Source of the DNA: Devosia sp.
Lineage (GTDB): Bacteria > Pseudomonadota > Alphaproteobacteria > Rhizobiales > Devosiaceae
DNA: 64,000 nt
NCBI GenBank assembly: GCA_017794705.1
Contig: CP051235.1
Location: forward strand, 2,109,010-2,173,009
Direction of reading: 5' to 3'
Shown here: positions 18,344-26,754 of the stretch, piece by piece
Layout of the letters: each line of letters begins with the position of its first letter
How positions within the stretch are numbered: the first letter of the stretch is position 1
Notes under the pieces: model-generated
Databases searched by the model: none
What the model was told of the DNA's origin: nothing
What the model saw: only the letters and a program-made list of their open reading frames with translations
Translations under genes and position numbers: made by a program

Positions 18344-19047
18344 CTGGCGATGGCCGTATCAAGGGCCAGCTCGACCATGTCCTTGAGCGAGGTCTGGCGC
18401 TGTCCGGCGTCGATCTGGTCGCCGGTGATCAGACAATCGGTCATGGTGCAGATGGCCAATGCCTTTGCCCCGAAACGGGCCGCCAGCGTGTAGATGGCCG
18501 AAGCTTCCATTTCCACCGCCAGCACGCCGTGGTCGGGCAGGGCGCCGTAGCTCTTGGCGCCATCGGGCACGTAGAAGATGTCGGAGGAGACGACGCTCGC
18601 CACATGATGATTGTAGCCGCGCTGTTTTGACAGTTCGACGGCCGCGGAAAGTAGACCGTAGTCGGCGAAGGGCGCGTAGGTATAAGGGGCGAAGCTGTTG
18701 TTCATCGAACTGTCGGTCGCCGCAGTCATGGCGATGACCAGATCGCGCACCTTGACCCTGGTGTTCAGCCCGCCGCAGGTGCCGACGCGGATCAGCTTCT
18801 TGACCTTGTAGACCTCAAGCAGTTCGTTGACGTAGATGGCGGTCGACGGCTGACCCATGCCGGTCGCCTGTACCGAGATCGGCTGGCCCTTCCAGGAGCC
18901 GCTGAACCCGAGGCAATTGCGCACGGCATTGACCTGTTTGGGATTGTCCAGAAAGGTTTCTGCGATCCATTTGGCGCGCAGCGGATCCCCCGGCAACAGC
19001 ACGGTTTCGGCATAATCGCCGGGTTTGGCCTCGTTATGGGGGGTCAT
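18340..19047 (-). CDS. deoD: Purine nucleoside phosphorylase, DeoD type
   Basis: Phosphorolyses purine (deoxy)nucleosides to free base and (deoxy)ribose-1-phosphate for salvage. It has 235 residues, the normal hexameric DeoD length. Motifs in order: LPGDPLRAKWIA (phosphate binding), GMGQPSTAIY, RVGTCGGLN, AVEMEASAIYTLA (ribose and base binding) and MTDCLITGD. ATG 19047 has GAGGAG at a good distance; the much longer open frame running upstream is an artefact of the antisense of the next genes. It ends tail-to-tail with the MerR gene, their stop codons overlapping. Confidence 0.95.
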   Translation of the reverse strand: MTPHNEAKPGDYAETVLLPGDPLRAKWIAETFLDNPKQVNAVRNCLGFSGSWKGQPISVQATGMGQPSTAIYVNELLEVYKVKKLIRVGTCGGLNTRVKVRDLVIAMTAATDSSMNNSFAPYTYAPFADYGLLSAAVELSKQRGYNHHVASVVSSDIFYVPDGAKSYGALPDHGVLAVEMEASAIYTLAARFGAKALAICTMTDCLITGDQIDAGQRQTSLKDMVELALDTAIAS

Positions 19048-19142
19048 GGGTTCTCCTCGCCATTGATTGTTATGATTGGACGCGACCCTGCCATCACCAC
19101 AAGAGGTCTGCAAGCGGGAACAGGCAAATGTGCAATTGGGCT

Positions 19143-19172
19143 TTGACTGGTCCGGAAATTGCCCGCAAGATA
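19143..19172 (+). promoter_or_regulatory. Candidate promoter of the cyclic-nucleotide-binding protein
   Basis: TTGACT (19143-19148) and AAGATA (19167-19172) are 18 bases apart, followed by AGAGG upstream of the ATG at 19207. It lies in the 159-base space divergent from deoD. Confidence 0.35.
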
Positions 19173-19206
19173 ACCCTTGGTGCAAACAATCCAGAGGTCG
19201 GGCGGC

Positions 19207-19701
19207 ATGCAGGTCACCGACGACATTCTTCAGCTGTGCGCTGACTTTCCCGTCAGGACCCTGTCGAAGGGCGATATTCTGCTGGCCGAAGGGCCGGGTT
19301 CGAACACGCTGTTTGTGCTGATTTCGGGCGAGATTGTCGTGCTTCGCGGCGAGACCGAGGTAGCCTCGGCCAGCGAGCCGGGAGCGATATTCGGCGAAAT
19401 GTCGGTGCTGCTGGACGGGCCGCATACGGCCACCGTGCAGGCGGCCAGCGCCGTCAGGGCGCACGAGATTTCCGACGCGCGGGCCTTGCTGCATGAGCGG
19501 CCGCAGCTGGGCATCTACATTGCCCGCCTGCTGGCCGAGCGGCTGCGGGATGCCACCACCTATCTGGCGGACGTGAAGGCCCAATATGCGGACCGGACCG
19601 ACCATCTGGGCATGGTCGACAAGGTCATGGAAGCGCTCGTCGAAAAGCAGAAGGTGCGGATCAGGTCCGGTCCGACCGAAAAAGCCGATCCGCGTCTCTA
19701 A
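19207..19701 (+). CDS. Stand-alone cyclic nucleotide-binding domain protein
   Basis: A 164-residue protein consisting of one Crp/Fnr-type cyclic nucleotide-binding beta-roll (TLSKGDILLAEGPGSNTLFV, GAIFGEMSVLLDGPHTATVQ) and a C-terminal helix region (YIARLLAERLRDATTYLADV). There is no helix-turn-helix, so it is not itself a DNA-binding regulator. The cassette region reads GEMSVLLDGPHTATVQA; the RxA arginine expected for high-affinity cAMP binding is replaced (PHTATV), so ligand binding is uncertain. ATG 19207 was chosen for the AGAGG site 8 bases upstream. Confidence 0.8.
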   Translation: MQVTDDILQLCADFPVRTLSKGDILLAEGPGSNTLFVLISGEIVVLRGETEVASASEPGAIFGEMSVLLDGPHTATVQAASAVRAHEISDARALLHERPQLGIYIARLLAERLRDATTYLADVKAQYADRTDHLGMVDKVMEALVEKQKVRIRSGPTEKADPRL

Positions 19702-19709
19702 CCCGCGTA

Positions 19710-20483
19710 TCAGGGCAGCCAGTCCGGGCGCTCTTCGAGCGGCGGCAGGGGTCGGGAAAGCGGTTGGTCGAGATCGGCGGTCTCTGCGCCTTCGAAGGAA
19801 AACCATGCCGCCTTGTGCAGTTCGGTATCGAGCGAGATGCTGGTCGGAATGTCGCCGATCTGGCGCCCGGCATTGAACAGCCAGGTTTCCCCGATCCTGT
19901 CGATCCAGGAGCCGTCGCGCTGAAACGGTGCCTCGTGGACATGGCCGCAGAACACCAGGTCGGGCTGATACTGATTGACCCAGCCGGTCAGCGCCGGGTC
20001 GCCGAACGAGCGCTGACCCGACCAGGCGATGGGGGAATCGCTGGGCGGGGCGTGATAGAGCCAGACCCAGTGTTCGCGCCGTTCCCGGGAAGCGGCCTCG
20101 AGCTGGGTGCCGATGGCGTCCCGTGTGGCCTCGCCGTCCCACCAGGGACAAAGCGTCAAACTCGTATCCTCGATGTGGATCGTGTCGCCATCCACCGGGA
20201 TGTCGAGCGACCGCACCGTATTCAGCCATCGGGCGCGCCGTTCCCCGGCGCTGTCGTCTCCATCCAGATCGTGATTGCCTGAGCAGACCAGCAGGCGGCA
20301 TTTTGAGCGCAGCTTGCGCAGGATTTCGCGCATCACAATGATTTGCGCCGCCGGGTCGACGGCGGAGGCGATGTCGAGCATGTCGCCGGCCAGCACCACG
20401 AGGTCATAGTCCCCGGCAACGTCAATGACCCAGTCGAACTGGCGCAATGAATAATGAAGGTCTGCGACGGCAAGAAGCTTCAT
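19710..20483 (-). CDS. Metallophosphoesterase (calcineurin-like)
   Basis: A 257-residue cytosolic enzyme with the full set of dimetal phosphoesterase motifs: AVADLH near the N-terminus, LAGDML, CSGNHDLDG, LYHAPP and FCGHVHEAP. Substrates of this broad family include phosphodiesters, nucleotides and phosphoproteins; none can be assigned. ATG 20483 with GGGGACA upstream was preferred to the upstream in-frame start at 20549. It lies tail-to-tail with the cyclic-nucleotide-binding protein, 8 bases apart, and is divergent from argC. Confidence 0.88.
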   Translation of the reverse strand: MKLLAVADLHYSLRQFDWVIDVAGDYDLVVLAGDMLDIASAVDPAAQIIVMREILRKLRSKCRLLVCSGNHDLDGDDSAGERRARWLNTVRSLDIPVDGDTIHIEDTSLTLCPWWDGEATRDAIGTQLEAASRERREHWVWLYHAPPSDSPIAWSGQRSFGDPALTGWVNQYQPDLVFCGHVHEAPFQRDGSWIDRIGETWLFNAGRQIGDIPTSISLDTELHKAAWFSFEGAETADLDQPLSRPLPPLEERPDWLP

Positions 20484-20629
20484 TGATGTGTCCCCTGTGC
20501 CCGGAACAGTAGCGGGCCGTTCCTCGTTTGGCGAGATGAAACAAGTCACCGGACCAAACCCATGACAAGGGGAGCCTTGAGGTGTATGGAACGGCGCACA
20601 TAGATCGGCGCAACCGGCAGGGACCGCAT

Positions 20630-21553
20630 ATGACCACGACGATTTTCATTGATGGCGAAGCAGGCACGACCGGATTGCAGATCCGCGAGCGGCTGGCCGG
20701 CCGTCATGATCTGAAACTCCTGTCGATCCCGGATGATCTGCGCAAGGAACTGTCGGCGCGGCGTGACCTGCTGAATGCCGCTGACGTTGCCATCCTTTGC
20801 CTGCCCGATGATGCGGCGAAGGAAAGCGTGGCGCTGATCGAGAACGAAACGACGCGGGTGATTGATGCCTCGACGGCGCACCGGGTGGCCGATGGCTGGG
20901 CCTACGGATTCGCGGAAATGGACCAGGCGCAGGGCAAGGCAATTGCTGATGCGCGCTTCGTCGCCAATCCGGGCTGCTGGCCGCAGGGGGTTATTGCGCA
21001 TCTGCGACCGCTGATCGCCGCAGGTCTGTTGCCTGCCGACACCGCCATTACCGTCAACGGCATTTCGGGCTATTCGGGCGGCGGCAAGCAGATGATTGCC
21101 GAGTATGAAGGGGGCAAGGCGCCCCAGTTCATTCCCTACGGGCTGACCTTCCAGCACAAGCATCTGCCCGAAATGCAGCTTTACTCCAGCCTCGGCCGGG
21201 CGCCGCTGTTCCAGCCGGCGGTGGGGCATTTCTACAAGGGCATGGTGGTGGCGGTGCCACTTCAGGACGCGCCGTCGGGCAAGCAGTTGCATGCCGCGAT
21301 TGCCGATCACTACGCGGCGATAAAGGATGGGTTCGTCGAAGTGGCGCCGCTCAGCGATGCCGCCAAGCTGGCCGAAATCGAACCGGAAGCCCTGAACGGC
21401 AGCAATCGTATGCGGCTATACGTTTGCGCCAATGACGACCGGCGTCAGGCCTTGCTGCTGGCGGTCTACGACAATCTGGGCAAAGGCGCATCGGGGGCGG
21501 CGGTGCAGAACCTCAACCTGATGATCGGCGCCGATCCGCACGCCGGACTGTAA
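20630..21553 (+). CDS. argC: N-acetyl-gamma-glutamyl-phosphate reductase ArgC (type 2)
   Basis: Reduces N-acetylglutamyl-phosphate to the semialdehyde in arginine synthesis, using NADPH. The 307-residue size and the start TTTIFIDGEAGTTG fit the short type-2 AGPR family. The catalytic cysteine is C116 in ANPGCWPQG; GISGYSGGGKQMI follows at about 142-154. The ATG at 20630, with AGGGA upstream, was chosen over an in-frame ATG 48 bases earlier. In many alphaproteobacteria argC follows rpsI; here it stands alone before leuD, with 60 bases between. Confidence 0.95.
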   Translation: MTTTIFIDGEAGTTGLQIRERLAGRHDLKLLSIPDDLRKELSARRDLLNAADVAILCLPDDAAKESVALIENETTRVIDASTAHRVADGWAYGFAEMDQAQGKAIADARFVANPGCWPQGVIAHLRPLIAAGLLPADTAITVNGISGYSGGGKQMIAEYEGGKAPQFIPYGLTFQHKHLPEMQLYSSLGRAPLFQPAVGHFYKGMVVAVPLQDAPSGKQLHAAIADHYAAIKDGFVEVAPLSDAAKLAEIEPEALNGSNRMRLYVCANDDRRQALLLAVYDNLGKGASGAAVQNLNLMIGADPHAGL

Positions 21554-21556
21554 TTC

Positions 21557-21586
21557 TTGACCTTGGCGGTCCAATCCGCCATTTAA
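21557..21586 (+). promoter_or_regulatory. Candidate promoter of leuD
   Basis: TTGACC (21557-21562) followed 17-18 bases later by CATTTA/ATTTAA (21580-21586). The same TTGACC hexamer precedes leuC. The leuD ATG is 27 bases downstream. Confidence 0.35.
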
Positions 21587-21613
21587 CCGGCAGCCCTTTT
21601 CGGAGACTGGATC

Positions 21614-22219
21614 ATGGACAAGTTCACCACACTGACCGGCGTTGCCGCGCCGCTGCCGATCATCAATATCGACACGGACATGATCATCCCCAAACAGTAC
21701 CTCAAGACCATCAAGCGCACGGGTCTGGGGACCGCACTTTTTTCGGAAATGAGGTACGCGGAAGATGGGTCAGAGAATCCCGATTTCGTGCTGAACAAGC
21801 CGGCCTATCGCGAGGCCAAGATCATTGTCGCCGGCGATAATTTCGGCTGCGGCTCCAGCCGTGAGCATGCGCCGTGGGCCTTGCTGGATTTCGGCATCCG
21901 CTGCGTCATCTCGACCAGCTTCGCCGACATTTTTTACAACAATTGTTTCAAGAACGGCATCCTGCCGGTGGTGGTCACACCCGAACAGTTGGCCATGCTG
22001 CAGGACGATGCCGAACGCGGCGCCAACGCCACGCTGACTGTTGATCTGGTCAGCCAGACCATCAAGGGTCCGGACGGCGGCGAGATCCATTTCGACATCG
22101 ACCCGTCGCGCAAACATGCGCTGCTTGAGGGGCTCGATGACATCGGGATCACCATGGGCAAGGGCGACAGCATTTCTGCCTATGAGCAGAAAAGTGCCGA
22201 AGCGCGGCCCTGGATCTGA
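21614..22219 (+). CDS. leuD: 3-isopropylmalate dehydratase small subunit LeuD
   Basis: Swivelling-domain subunit that pairs with LeuC. The 201 residues and the motifs [32 protein letters not shown] and [16 protein letters not shown] are standard. A TTGACC-type promoter precedes it. It is followed after 3 bases by a RidA-family gene. That pairing is notable because RidA removes reactive enamine/imine intermediates made by PLP enzymes of branched-chain amino-acid metabolism; here the functional link is inference from adjacency. Confidence 0.97.
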   Translation: MDKFTTLTGVAAPLPIINIDTDMIIPKQYLKTIKRTGLGTALFSEMRYAEDGSENPDFVLNKPAYREAKIIVAGDNFGCGSSREHAPWALLDFGIRCVISTSFADIFYNNCFKNGILPVVVTPEQLAMLQDDAERGANATLTVDLVSQTIKGPDGGEIHFDIDPSRKHALLEGLDDIGITMGKGDSISAYEQKSAEARPWI

Positions 22220-22222
22220 TCC

Positions 22223-22609
22223 ATGGTCCGGCTGATCTCGTCCGGATCGCCGTTTGAAAAGACCATCGGCTATTCGCGGGCCGTTGTAGATGGCGACATG
22301 ATCTATGTCGCGGGCACCACCGGCTATGATTACGGCACGATGACCATGCCCGACGACGTCACCCAGCAGGTGCGCAATGCGCTGGCCACGATTGCGGGCG
22401 TGCTCGAAGAGGCGGGTGCCACCATTGAGGACGTGGTGCGCATCCGCACCTACATCGCCTCGCGTGATCTCGCTGCCGTGGTCGGGCCGGTGCTGGGTGA
22501 GGTGTTCGGCGAGATCCGGCCCGCCGGGACGATGGTGATTGCCGAGATGATCGAACCTGAAATGAAGGTGGAGATCGAGGTTACGGCCCGGCGCGGCGCT
22601 TCGCGATGA
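22223..22609 (+). CDS. RidA family protein
   Basis: A 128-residue member of the RidA/YjgF/UK114 family (trimeric enamine/imine deaminases). Typical landmarks are GDMIYVAGTTGYD, VTQQVRNALATIAGVLEEAG, the VRIRTYI strand with its arginine (the arginine that contacts the substrate carboxylate in RidA) and PAGTMVIAEMIEPEMKVEIEV. The short form without N-terminal extension suggests a YjgH-like branch. It is translationally coupled: 3 bases after leuD and overlapping the next gene by 4 (ATGA). Confidence 0.9.
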   Translation: MVRLISSGSPFEKTIGYSRAVVDGDMIYVAGTTGYDYGTMTMPDDVTQQVRNALATIAGVLEEAGATIEDVVRIRTYIASRDLAAVVGPVLGEVFGEIRPAGTMVIAEMIEPEMKVEIEVTARRGASR

Positions 22610-22971
22610 TCAAGCACGTCGAGACCATTCCGATGCTGCGCAGTTTCGACGAGGCCAAGGCGCGCGAGTTCTATTGCGATTTTCTGGGCTTTTCGGTCGA
22701 TTTCGAACACCGGTTCGAGCCGGACCTGCCGCTGTTCATGGGGCTCAGGCTTAACGGCATGCGGCTCTACATCACCGAACACCACGGCGACTGCAGCCCG
22801 GGTGCACATGTGGTTTTCCGCGTCACCGGCTTGCGCGACTATCACAAGGGACTGCTGGCCAGGAAATACAAGTACGCCCGCCCTGGGATCGAACCCTATA
22901 TCGGCGGAGGCGAAGTTGTTCGGGTCGGTGATCCGTTCGGCAATACGCTTGAGTTTGTCGAGGACGACTAG
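22606..22971 (+). CDS. Glyoxalase/bleomycin-resistance fold protein
   Basis: A 121-residue single VOC-fold protein: MLRSFDEAKAREFYCDFLGF at the N-terminus, MGLRLNGMRLYITEHHGD in the middle and VGDPFGNTLEFVED at the end, the usual beta-alpha-beta-beta-beta repeats. It looks like the bleomycin-binding or glyoxalase-superfamily type often given as a resistance protein, but substrate cannot be told. It overlaps the RidA gene by ATGA. Its TAG overlaps the stop of the convergent LLM oxidoreductase within a shared CTAG (22968-22971). Confidence 0.85.
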   Translation: MIKHVETIPMLRSFDEAKAREFYCDFLGFSVDFEHRFEPDLPLFMGLRLNGMRLYITEHHGDCSPGAHVVFRVTGLRDYHKGLLARKYKYARPGIEPYIGGGEVVRVGDPFGNTLEFVEDD

Positions 22972-23972
22972 CGGTCGAGCCCGAACGCCCTGGCGATCAG
23001 CGAGAAGCTTTTTCGGCGGGCTTCATAGGAATGCATGGTGGTGGTGACCATGATCTCGTCGGCGCCGGTTTCGGCGCGCTTTTGCTCCATGGCCGCCCTG
23101 ACCTTGTCCGGTCCGCCGATGATCCAGGTGGCGCTCTGCTTTTCTATGATGCGGCGCTGGTGGTCGCTGAGCTCGTGGGCGACTGCTTCTTCGGGCGGCA
23201 GCAGGCGGCGTAGTTCGCCGGAATGAAACAGCGCCCAGGAGACAGCCTGGGAGGAAGCGAGATACTCGGCCTCCTCGTCGGTTTCGGCACAGATGACCGA
23301 GACACAGACGATGGCCCTCGATTCGGGGAAATGTTCGCTGGGACGGAAGGCGCGGCGATAGGCGTTAATGGCCGGTCCGCCCGGGGCGGGCGAGAAATGC
23401 GCGGCAAAGGCATAACCCATGCCCAGTTGGCCGGCGGCATCAGCGCTGCCGCCTGACGAGCCGAGCATCCATTGCGGCGGCAAGCTCACGCCGCCCGGTG
23501 CGACATTGATCCGCGACAGGGGATGATCGGCAGGGAATGTGCCTTCCTCGAAGGCCAGCAGTTCTGCCAGATAGTGCGAGAATTCCTCGCCGCCGCCGGT
23601 CCTCAACGCCCGCATGGCATAGCCGTCGCCGCCGGGGGCGCGGCCGATGCCGAGGTCGACGCGGCCGGGATACAGCGCCTCCAGGGTGCGGAAGGCTTCA
23701 ACAATCCTCAGCGGCGGATGGTTGAGCAGCATGATGCCGCCCGATCCGACCTTGATCCTTGACGTATGCGCGGCCGCGCTGGCGATCAGAACCTCGGGCG
23801 AGACCGAACCGATCGAGGGCATGCCGTGGTGCTCGGCAAACCACAGGCGGGTGTACCCCTCCTTCTCGGCATGCTGGGCCAGTTTGACGGTTTCCGCCAG
23901 CGCCTCGGGGGTGGAGGTGCCCTCGGAGATGGGGGCGAGGTCGAGGACGGAAAGGGGAATGGATTGGGTCAT
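22968..23972 (-). CDS. LLM class flavin-dependent oxidoreductase
   Basis: A 334-residue luciferase-like monooxygenase of the bacterial MsnO8/YhbW type. It begins IPLSVLDLAPISEG and has YTRLWFAEHHGMP, KVGSGGIMLLNHPPL and DLGIGRAPGGDG, the flavin and barrel motifs. Oxidises an unknown substrate with FMNH2. ATG 23972 gives the canonical N-terminus; a longer frame to 24077 was rejected. It is divergent from leuB (128 bases apart). Confidence 0.93.
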   Translation of the reverse strand: MTQSIPLSVLDLAPISEGTSTPEALAETVKLAQHAEKEGYTRLWFAEHHGMPSIGSVSPEVLIASAAAHTSRIKVGSGGIMLLNHPPLRIVEAFRTLEALYPGRVDLGIGRAPGGDGYAMRALRTGGGEEFSHYLAELLAFEEGTFPADHPLSRINVAPGGVSLPPQWMLGSSGGSADAAGQLGMGYAFAAHFSPAPGGPAINAYRRAFRPSEHFPESRAIVCVSVICAETDEEAEYLASSQAVSWALFHSGELRRLLPPEEAVAHELSDHQRRIIEKQSATWIIGGPDKVRAAMEQKRAETGADEIMVTTTMHSYEARRKSFSLIARAFGLDR

Positions 23973-24100
23973 GGCGGAATAGGTAGCGCGAAACGGGACG
24001 GGCGCAATATCGCAGTCGCGGATTTGTTCACCGGAACTGGACAAGCCAAGCCAGATAAAGCTAAGTCCGACGCGCAATTCTTTCCAGTTCAGGATCCATC

Positions 24101-25192
24101 ATGTCCCATTCCCTTTTCCTGTTGCCCGGCGACGGCATCGGCACCGAAATCATGGCCGAGGTCGAAAAGCTGATTGCCCATCTCAATGCGTCCGGGGCGA
24201 CGGATTTCGTGACAGATACCGGGCTGGTTGGCGGCTGCGCCTATGATGCGCATGGTGCGGCGATTTCCGATGCGGACATGGAAAAGGCGCTCAAGGCCGA
24301 TGCGGTGATCTTCGGCGCCGTCGGCGGCCCGAAGTGGGACAATGTTCCCTATGACGTGCGGCCGGAGGCCGGGCTGTTGCGCCTGCGCAAGGATTTGCAG
24401 CTTTTCGCCAATCTTCGTCCGGCAATCTGCTATCCGGCGCTGGCCGACGCCTCGTCGCTGAAAAAGGAACTGGTCGAGGGGCTCGACATCCTGATCGTGC
24501 GCGAACTGACGGGCGGCGTTTATTTCGGCGAACCGAAGGAGATCACTGATCTCGGTAATGGCCAGAAACGGGCCGTCGATACCCAGGTCTATGAAAGCTA
24601 CGAGATTGACCGGATCTGCCGGGTGGCTTTTGACCTCGCCAAGACGCGCGGCAAGCTGGTGCATTCCTCGGACAAGAAGAACGTGATGAAGTCGGGCGTC
24701 TTGTGGGACGAGGTGGCCCGGCAGGCGGCGAAGGATTATCCGGACATTCGCTTCGAGCACATCCTTGCCGACAATTGCGCCATGCAACTGGTGCGCAATC
24801 CCAAACAGTTCGATGTGATCGTCACTGACAATCTGTTCGGTGACATCCTGTCTGATGCGGCGGCGATGCTGACCGGGTCGCTGGGCATGCTGCCCTCCGC
24901 CTCATTGGGGGCGCCAGATCCCCAGACAGGCAAGCGCAAGGCACTTTATGAGCCGGTACACGGGTCGGCACCGGATATCTCGGGTAAGGGCCTTGCCAAT
25001 CCCATCGCCATGATCGCCTCGTTCGCGATGGCGCTGCGCTATTCATTCGGCATGGTCGAACTGGCTGACAAGGTCGAGGCCGCCATTGCCGGGGTGCTTG
25101 ATGACGGGCTGCGCTCGGCAGACATCATGCAGGACGGGTGTCGTCAGGTGAACACTGCGGAAATGGGCGACGCGATCATCGCCAGGCTCTAG
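24101..25192 (+). CDS. leuB: 3-isopropylmalate dehydrogenase LeuB
   Basis: NAD-dependent oxidative decarboxylase of the leucine pathway, 363 residues. Motifs: [12 protein letters not shown] at the N-terminus, the substrate-binding arginine run [49 protein letters not shown] and [18 protein letters not shown]. Together with leuC (10277) and leuD (21614) it completes the isopropylmalate steps in the window, though the three genes are not one operon. It shares a CTAG with the stop of the small DUF4287-like pseudogene on the other strand. Confidence 0.97.
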   Translation: MSHSLFLLPGDGIGTEIMAEVEKLIAHLNASGATDFVTDTGLVGGCAYDAHGAAISDADMEKALKADAVIFGAVGGPKWDNVPYDVRPEAGLLRLRKDLQLFANLRPAICYPALADASSLKKELVEGLDILIVRELTGGVYFGEPKEITDLGNGQKRAVDTQVYESYEIDRICRVAFDLAKTRGKLVHSSDKKNVMKSGVLWDEVARQAAKDYPDIRFEHILADNCAMQLVRNPKQFDVIVTDNLFGDILSDAAAMLTGSLGMLPSASLGAPDPQTGKRKALYEPVHGSAPDISGKGLANPIAMIASFAMALRYSFGMVELADKVEAAIAGVLDDGLRSADIMQDGCRQVNTAEMGDAIIARL

Positions 25193-25404
25193 GCTTTCTT
25201 GTCTTCGGCCAGCGTATGAGCCACGATCGCATTGGCGTGGCCGTGGCCCATGCCGTGCTGGTCCTTCAGCACGGCCACCAGTTCCATATGTTTGGCCGGC
25301 ATAGCGGCGCGCACCAGCGCCTTCCAGTGTTCAATCGATTGTCCGTACTTCTTCTCGATCTAGGGGAAGTAGGACTCCGGTCCCTTGACCTTTTCGTCGC
25401 TCAT
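25189..25404 (-). pseudogene. DUF4287-like gene with in-frame stop at codon 15
   Basis: Read on the minus strand from ATG 25404, the frame gives SDEKVKGPESYFP, then TAG at 25362-25360, then continues without further stops IEKKYGQSIEHWKALVR ... HMELVAVLKDQHGMGH to a normal TAG at 25191-25189. Together it is 71 codons, the expected length, and matches the DUF4287 family in which I recall SYFPSIEKKYG; the TAG replaces the Ser codon (TCG to TAG is one base). This is either a recent nonsense pseudogene, a sequencing error, or rare readthrough. Confidence 0.75.
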
Positions 25405-25424
25405 GGCTTCGGTGTCCGGCTGGT

Positions 25425-26546
25425 CTAGTCGAAGTGCCAGATGGTGCCGGCCGTGACCTTGGCGGTCGAGAACTGGCCGGCCGTCGCGCCCGGCGGCATC
25501 ATGGCCAGCGCCTGGGCATCGAGCCGCAAGGTAGCATCACCCCACACGGCATATTCAACGCCGCCGCCCAGCGAATAGGCGCCGAACCCGTTGAGCGCGC
25601 CAACACCGGCACTGCCATAGACCATCAGACCATCGAGAGGCACCAAACCGAGTCGGCCGAGCAACTGGCCCTCCACATTGGCGTCACCCGACGTGTCGAA
25701 ATGCATGCCACCCTGGACTTCCACGCCGGCGCGGACAGGCCCGGCGACCTCGAAGTTGTATCCGGCCATGGCGCCCTGGTTGAAATGGCTGAGATGCCAG
25801 CCATTGAGCGGGTTGCCCGGAAAGAACGAGTAGTCGGGATTGACGATGCCGCCGACATAAAAACCGGCATAGGGCCCGACGAAATCGGTGGGCGCATCGG
25901 TGCCTGAACCCATATGCCAGCCGGACCGGCCGGTATCGCCATCCAGATACCACAGGGCGCCTGCCGCCATCTTCAAAGAGGTGAACCCGCCGTAGTAGGT
26001 GCCGGGGCTCACACCGGAAATCTGCCCATGGGCAATGGATTCAAAGCGCAGGGAGAAATTGTCGGTGACCGACTGTTCGATGCCGAGACCCACCGCGAAG
26101 GCGGGGGTGGAGTTGATCACGCCCAGACCCGCGGTCTGGTAGACCATGAAATCGGGGGCCGTCAGCACGCCGATCCGCCCGAGTGCAAAGGCGTTATAGC
26201 CAAAGGCCTGGGGCGTTGCCCAGGCATAACCAGCATCCAGTTCCACCTCGACACCGGCAATCAGGTTGGGGCTGAGCACATAGTTGTAGCCCGCAAAAAC
26301 GCCGGTGAGCAGGCGGTGATCGCTGGATGCGGGAAAGAAGGTGGTGAAATGGTTGACCTGCAGTCCCACCGAGGCACCGGCAAACAGGCCGCCGAACAGG
26401 TTGGGGGCTTGCATGGCCGGGGACACCTGAAGGGACGGGTAGGGATCAAGCAGCATTTCGCCGGCTGCCAGAGCCGGTGCGGCAGAAAACAGCGTCGCCG
26501 CGCCCGCAAGTGCCGCGGCCCATCGGTTCGCCCATTTTCCAAGCAT
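25425..26546 (-). CDS. Outer-membrane beta-barrel protein with two tandem barrel domains
   Basis: A 373-residue exported protein: signal peptide about 1-27 (FSAAPALAAG) followed by two similar beta-rich halves. The first (about 50-205) starts NLFGGLFAGASVGLQVNHF and ends KMAAGALWYLD; the second (about 220-373) starts FVGPYAGFYVGGIVNPDYSF and ends KVTAGTIWHFD. Both contain AGYNY/AGYNF and AGVEVE/AGVEVQ strands and a GLGVINS/GVGALNG turn. This suggests an internal duplication of an Omp25/Omp31-like eight-stranded barrel, or one large barrel. Alternating hydrophobic and aromatic residues support the outer membrane. Single gene, tail towards the DUF4287-like pseudogene. GAGGG precedes ATG 26546. 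Confidence 0.75.
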   Translation of the reverse strand: MLGKWANRWAAALAGAATLFSAAPALAAGEMLLDPYPSLQVSPAMQAPNLFGGLFAGASVGLQVNHFTTFFPASSDHRLLTGVFAGYNYVLSPNLIAGVEVELDAGYAWATPQAFGYNAFALGRIGVLTAPDFMVYQTAGLGVINSTPAFAVGLGIEQSVTDNFSLRFESIAHGQISGVSPGTYYGGFTSLKMAAGALWYLDGDTGRSGWHMGSGTDAPTDFVGPYAGFYVGGIVNPDYSFFPGNPLNGWHLSHFNQGAMAGYNFEVAGPVRAGVEVQGGMHFDTSGDANVEGQLLGRLGLVPLDGLMVYGSAGVGALNGFGAYSLGGGVEYAVWGDATLRLDAQALAMMPPGATAGQFSTAKVTAGTIWHFD

Positions 26547-26697
26547 TTGCTGCCCTCAACCCCAAGTTCTGCCGGGATATTGCCCGATGTGATCCGGAAT
26601 CTCAAACATTGATCGCGGCTTTGCTTGCCAAACTGCAAAATGTTGCAATCTTTCATCAATTGCGGACCTCCGGCTTTCGCCTGAGGGGCCGGGTGGA

Positions 26698-26725
26698 TTG
26701 ACTCTGGCCATCAAAAGCGTATGAA
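26698..26725 (+). promoter_or_regulatory. Candidate promoter of the asd leader and asd
   Basis: TTGACT (26698-26703) and TATGAA (26720-26725) with a 16-base spacer. Transcription would start near 26732, 23 bases before the candidate leader peptide start and about 230 bases before the asd ATG. Confidence 0.5.
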
Positions 26726-26754
26726 CCGCCGCGTAGAGTTTCCGGAGCCGATCT

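Noticed and set aside
19048-20301. Open frame extending deoD upstream by about 400 codons, as if a fusion protein
   Set aside because: DeoD normally begins at ATG 19047 with a strong GAGGAG; the upstream part is antisense to the cyclic-nucleotide-binding gene and an off-frame reading of the phosphoesterase gene.
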